Assembly (NCBI GenBank): GCA_006226495.1
Contig: SBGU01000011.1
Location: 1 to 64,000 of the forward strand
Length of the DNA stretch: 64,000 bases
Origin: Alphaproteobacteria bacterium
GTDB lineage: Bacteria; Pseudomonadota; Alphaproteobacteria; Sphingomonadales; Kordiimonadaceae
Reading direction: 5' to 3'
The position numbers were made by a program, and so were the translations under genes. The notes below the pieces were generated by a model that was not told the DNA's origin, ran no database searches, and saw nothing but the letters and a program-made list of their open reading frames with translations. Shown piece by piece: positions 61,995 to 64,000 of the stretch (the stretch's first letter is position 1; each line of letters opens with the position of its first letter).

Positions 61995-63355
61995 TGGAAT
62001 TCCTTGTAGATGCCCTGCCCTTTGTGATGTTCCTGGTGCTGGTGCCGCTGTTGTTCAGCGGCTATCCGGTCGCCTTTGTGCTGGGCGGCACCGGCCTGCT
62101 GTTCTGGCTGATTGCTGTCGGCATTGGCATCGAAAACCCCAACAGCTTCTTCCTTGTGGTCAGCCGCATCTTCGGCGGTGTGGTCAGCAAGCTGGTACTG
62201 GTTGCGATCCCAATGTTCATCTTCATGGGCACGATGCTGGAAAAAAGCGGCGTTGCCCGCGACCTGTTGAACACCCTGCAATTGCTGACGCGCCGGGTGC
62301 CGGGCGGGCTCGCGCTGTCGGTCACCTTGCTGGGTGTCATCCTCGCGGCCACCACCGGCATTATCGGCGCCAGCGTGGTGATGATGACCCTCCTGGCGCT
62401 GCCGGTGATGATCGAACGTGGCTATGACAAGGCGCTGGCAACCGGCACTATCGCTGCCTCGGGCACCTTGGGCATCCTGCTGCCGCCCTCGATCATGCTG
62501 GTGGTGATGTCGGACCTTCTGGCCACATCCGCCGGTGGCCTGTTCATGGCGGCGATCGGCCCCAGCCTGTTCCTGGCCGCGCTCTATATGGCCTACATCT
62601 TCATCCGTGCCTGGCGGAACCCTGGGCTTGCGCCCGCGCTCGGGGCCGATGAAGCCGCAGGCCAGCTTACGGTATGGCGTGTGGTGCGCAGCTTCCTGCC
62701 GCCCGTGTTCCTGATCCTTGCCGTGCTGGGGTCCATCTTCGGCGGTTTTGCAACACCAACGGAAGCCAGTGGCGTTGGCGCCTTTGGTGCGCTTCTGCTC
62801 GCGCTCCTGAACGGGCGCCTGAACCTGAAGACCCTCAGGGACGTTGTCGAAAGTTCTGCGCTGACTACCAGCATGCTGTTTGGCCTGTTTGTCGGCGCCA
62901 CGGCCTTCTCGTATGTCTTTGCGCTCCTTGGCGGGCACGACGGCATCCTGCACCTGATCGAAACCACCGGCACCGGTCCATGGGCCATCCTGGCAATCCT
63001 GATGGTCGCCGTGTTCCTGCTGGGCTTTTTCTTCGACTGGATCGAGATCACGCTCATCATCCTGCCGGTGTTCGCACCTGTGGTCATGAAGCTGAATTTC
63101 GGCGACCATCTGGTCGATCCGTCCACCACGGTGGTCTGGTTCGCGATCCTGATGGCGGTGAACCTGCAGACCAGTTTCCTGACCCCGCCCTTCGGATTTG
63201 CGCTTTTCTACATGAAGGGCTCGGCGCCTGCGGGCGTGAAGCTGGCCGACATCTACCGCGGCATTGTGCCTTTCGTGCTGTTGCAGCTTCTGGGCCTTGT
63301 GGTGCTGCTGTTTTGGCCTGACCTGGCGCTGTGGTTACCGCGCATGCTGAACTGA
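61994..63355 (+). CDS. dctM: TRAP transporter large membrane subunit (DctM type)
   Basis: 453 residues with about 12 transmembrane helices. Motifs ATTGIIGASVVMM, SGTLGILLPPSIMLVVM, GGFATPTEASGVGAFGA. It is the transport channel, driven by the sodium or proton gradient. Confidence 0.95.
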   Translation: MEFLVDALPFVMFLVLVPLLFSGYPVAFVLGGTGLLFWLIAVGIGIENPNSFFLVVSRIFGGVVSKLVLVAIPMFIFMGTMLEKSGVARDLLNTLQLLTRRVPGGLALSVTLLGVILAATTGIIGASVVMMTLLALPVMIERGYDKALATGTIAASGTLGILLPPSIMLVVMSDLLATSAGGLFMAAIGPSLFLAALYMAYIFIRAWRNPGLAPALGADEAAGQLTVWRVVRSFLPPVFLILAVLGSIFGGFATPTEASGVGAFGALLLALLNGRLNLKTLRDVVESSALTTSMLFGLFVGATAFSYVFALLGGHDGILHLIETTGTGPWAILAILMVAVFLLGFFFDWIEITLIILPVFAPVVMKLNFGDHLVDPSTTVVWFAILMAVNLQTSFLTPPFGFALFYMKGSAPAGVKLADIYRGIVPFVLLQLLGLVVLLFWPDLALWLPRMLN

Positions 63356-63378
63356 AGCAGGCCTTGATGGCAAAAGAA

Positions 63379-63401
63379 AAAGGGCGCCGGAATTGGCGCC
63401 C
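63379..63401 (-). terminator. Terminator for the DUF2336 gene
   Basis: GGGCGCC-GGAATT-GGCGCCC hairpin. Read on the minus strand it is followed by TTTTTCTTTT, so it ends the leftward gene; on the plus strand the tail is weak. Confidence 0.8.
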
Positions 63402-63425
63402 TGCTCCTGTCCCTCACTGCGGCCT

Positions 63426-64000
63426 TCAGGCTGCATCTGAGTCCTTATGGACCACCTTCTGCAATTTGCCGATCAGGTAATCCAGGTTTTCGGTGTCGAT
63501 GTCGTTTTCGGTCGCGGTCAGCACGCGCTCGATGATCAATTGGCGCAGGAGTTCGCGGTCGTCACCACCGGTCTTGACCGTTTCTTCCGCCACATCAAGC
63601 GCGGCGCGCGCCACCGGCAGCAATTGCAACGGCATCTCTGCCGCCTCGAACAGGCGCTTCAGGCCCAGGTCGCCCTTGTCATGCACCAGTTGGTAGGCGT
63701 TGATGACCGGAATACCCACACGTTTCGCCAGCGCAGTTTCGAAGAAAGTGGTGTCGCCCATGCACAGCGCCCTCAGCATCAGGGTCGGGGTCAGGCGGCC
63801 ATTGTCGTAAAGCTGGTCCACCAGTTCCATCACGGTTGCGCTTTGTTTGCCACCTTCAAGAAGCGACACGGTCGCCTTCTCGCGGCTTTCAAGCAAGAGG
63901 TCGCTGGCCATGGCCGGCGAAATCTCGTGGTGGGTCATGATATGGTCGCGCAGTTGCTCGGACACCAGGGTCACCAGCCGCTCGGCCACCGCAATCGGCA
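63426..64000 (-). CDS. DUF2336 protein, C-terminal part
   Basis: 191 residues visible; the frame stays open to the window edge, so the start is outside. Helical repeats such as AERLVTLVSEQLRDHIMTHH and LTPTLMLRALCMGDTTFFE are those of DUF2336, an alphaproteobacterial family without a firm role. An internal GTG at 63989 is not the real start because the family similarity continues upstream of it. Confidence 0.85.
   Translation of the reverse strand, partial: PIAVAERLVTLVSEQLRDHIMTHHEISPAMASDLLLESREKATVSLLEGGKQSATVMELVDQLYDNGRLTPTLMLRALCMGDTTFFETALAKRVGIPVINAYQLVHDKGDLGLKRLFEAAEMPLQLLPVARAALDVAEETVKTGGDDRELLRQLIIERVLTATENDIDTENLDYLIGKLQKVVHKDSDAA

Noticed and set aside
1-64000. tRNA or rRNA genes, CRISPR arrays, insertion sequences, prophage genes
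   Set aside because: None seen by eye on either strand: no transposase, integrase or spaced palindromic repeats. A tRNA search program would be needed to exclude a small RNA gene.

Overview
The window is about 60% GC and gene-dense. It comes from a motile, Gram-negative alphaproteobacterium. The evidence is the FlbT/FlaF pair, FliX, MotE, a DUF6468 protein, a DksA without a full zinc finger, a DUF2336 protein and six sigma-54 (-24/-12) promoters on flagellar genes. The exact order cannot be fixed by eye; a Kordiimonadales- or Rhodospirillales-like lineage would fit.

Layout. 1-663 is the end of a PEP-CTERM surface protein with a Pro/Thr/Glu repeat. 762-4569 holds an XRE regulator, aminopeptidase N and an Lrp-type regulator with a perfect inverted repeat upstream. 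4695-7440 is a bufferin-type (MNIO/DUF692) peptide locus with two tandem precursor genes. 8162-16194 is a minus-strand motility block: a large TPR protein, two MotB-like proteins, CheZ, MotE, DUF6468, FliM and FliL. 16560-24332 carries flgF, flgG, flgA and flgH, then dksA and fliX on the minus strand, then flgI, flgJ, a FlgN/FlbY-like gene and a small unknown gene. A lone flagellin follows at 24736.

25688-45856 is a 20-kb minus-strand sugar island. It combines pseudaminic-type genes (PseB, PseC, a cytidylyltransferase-PseG fusion, a NeuB/PseI-type synthase) with an unusual set: two split transketolases, two iron alcohol dehydrogenases, a KdsA homologue with an altered substrate motif, an SDR, an ATP-grasp enzyme, a GH57 enzyme, a pyruvyltransferase-like protein and a nucleotidyltransferase-like/methyltransferase fusion. 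It begins with a TPR-glycosyltransferase resembling the flagellin glycosyltransferase FlmG. Directly across a divergent promoter region lie flbT, flaF, three tandem flagellins and flaG. The simplest reading is that the island builds the glycan placed on flagellin, and that FlbT/FlaF control flagellin production.

51115-64000 is more housekeeping in nature: a MoxR/VWA pair, a TonB-C-like periplasmic protein, alkaline phosphatase, an Hpt / pseudo-receiver / Hpt signalling group, a giant coiled-coil membrane protein, a DctPQM-type TRAP transporter, and the end of a DUF2336 gene.

The strongest candidate for something undescribed is the 28014-38812 block. A variant ulosonate synthase, two divergent transketolases and two iron dehydrogenases sit beside an apparently incomplete pseudaminic acid pathway. 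I infer a dedicated route to an unusual keto-acid sugar, probably for flagellin.
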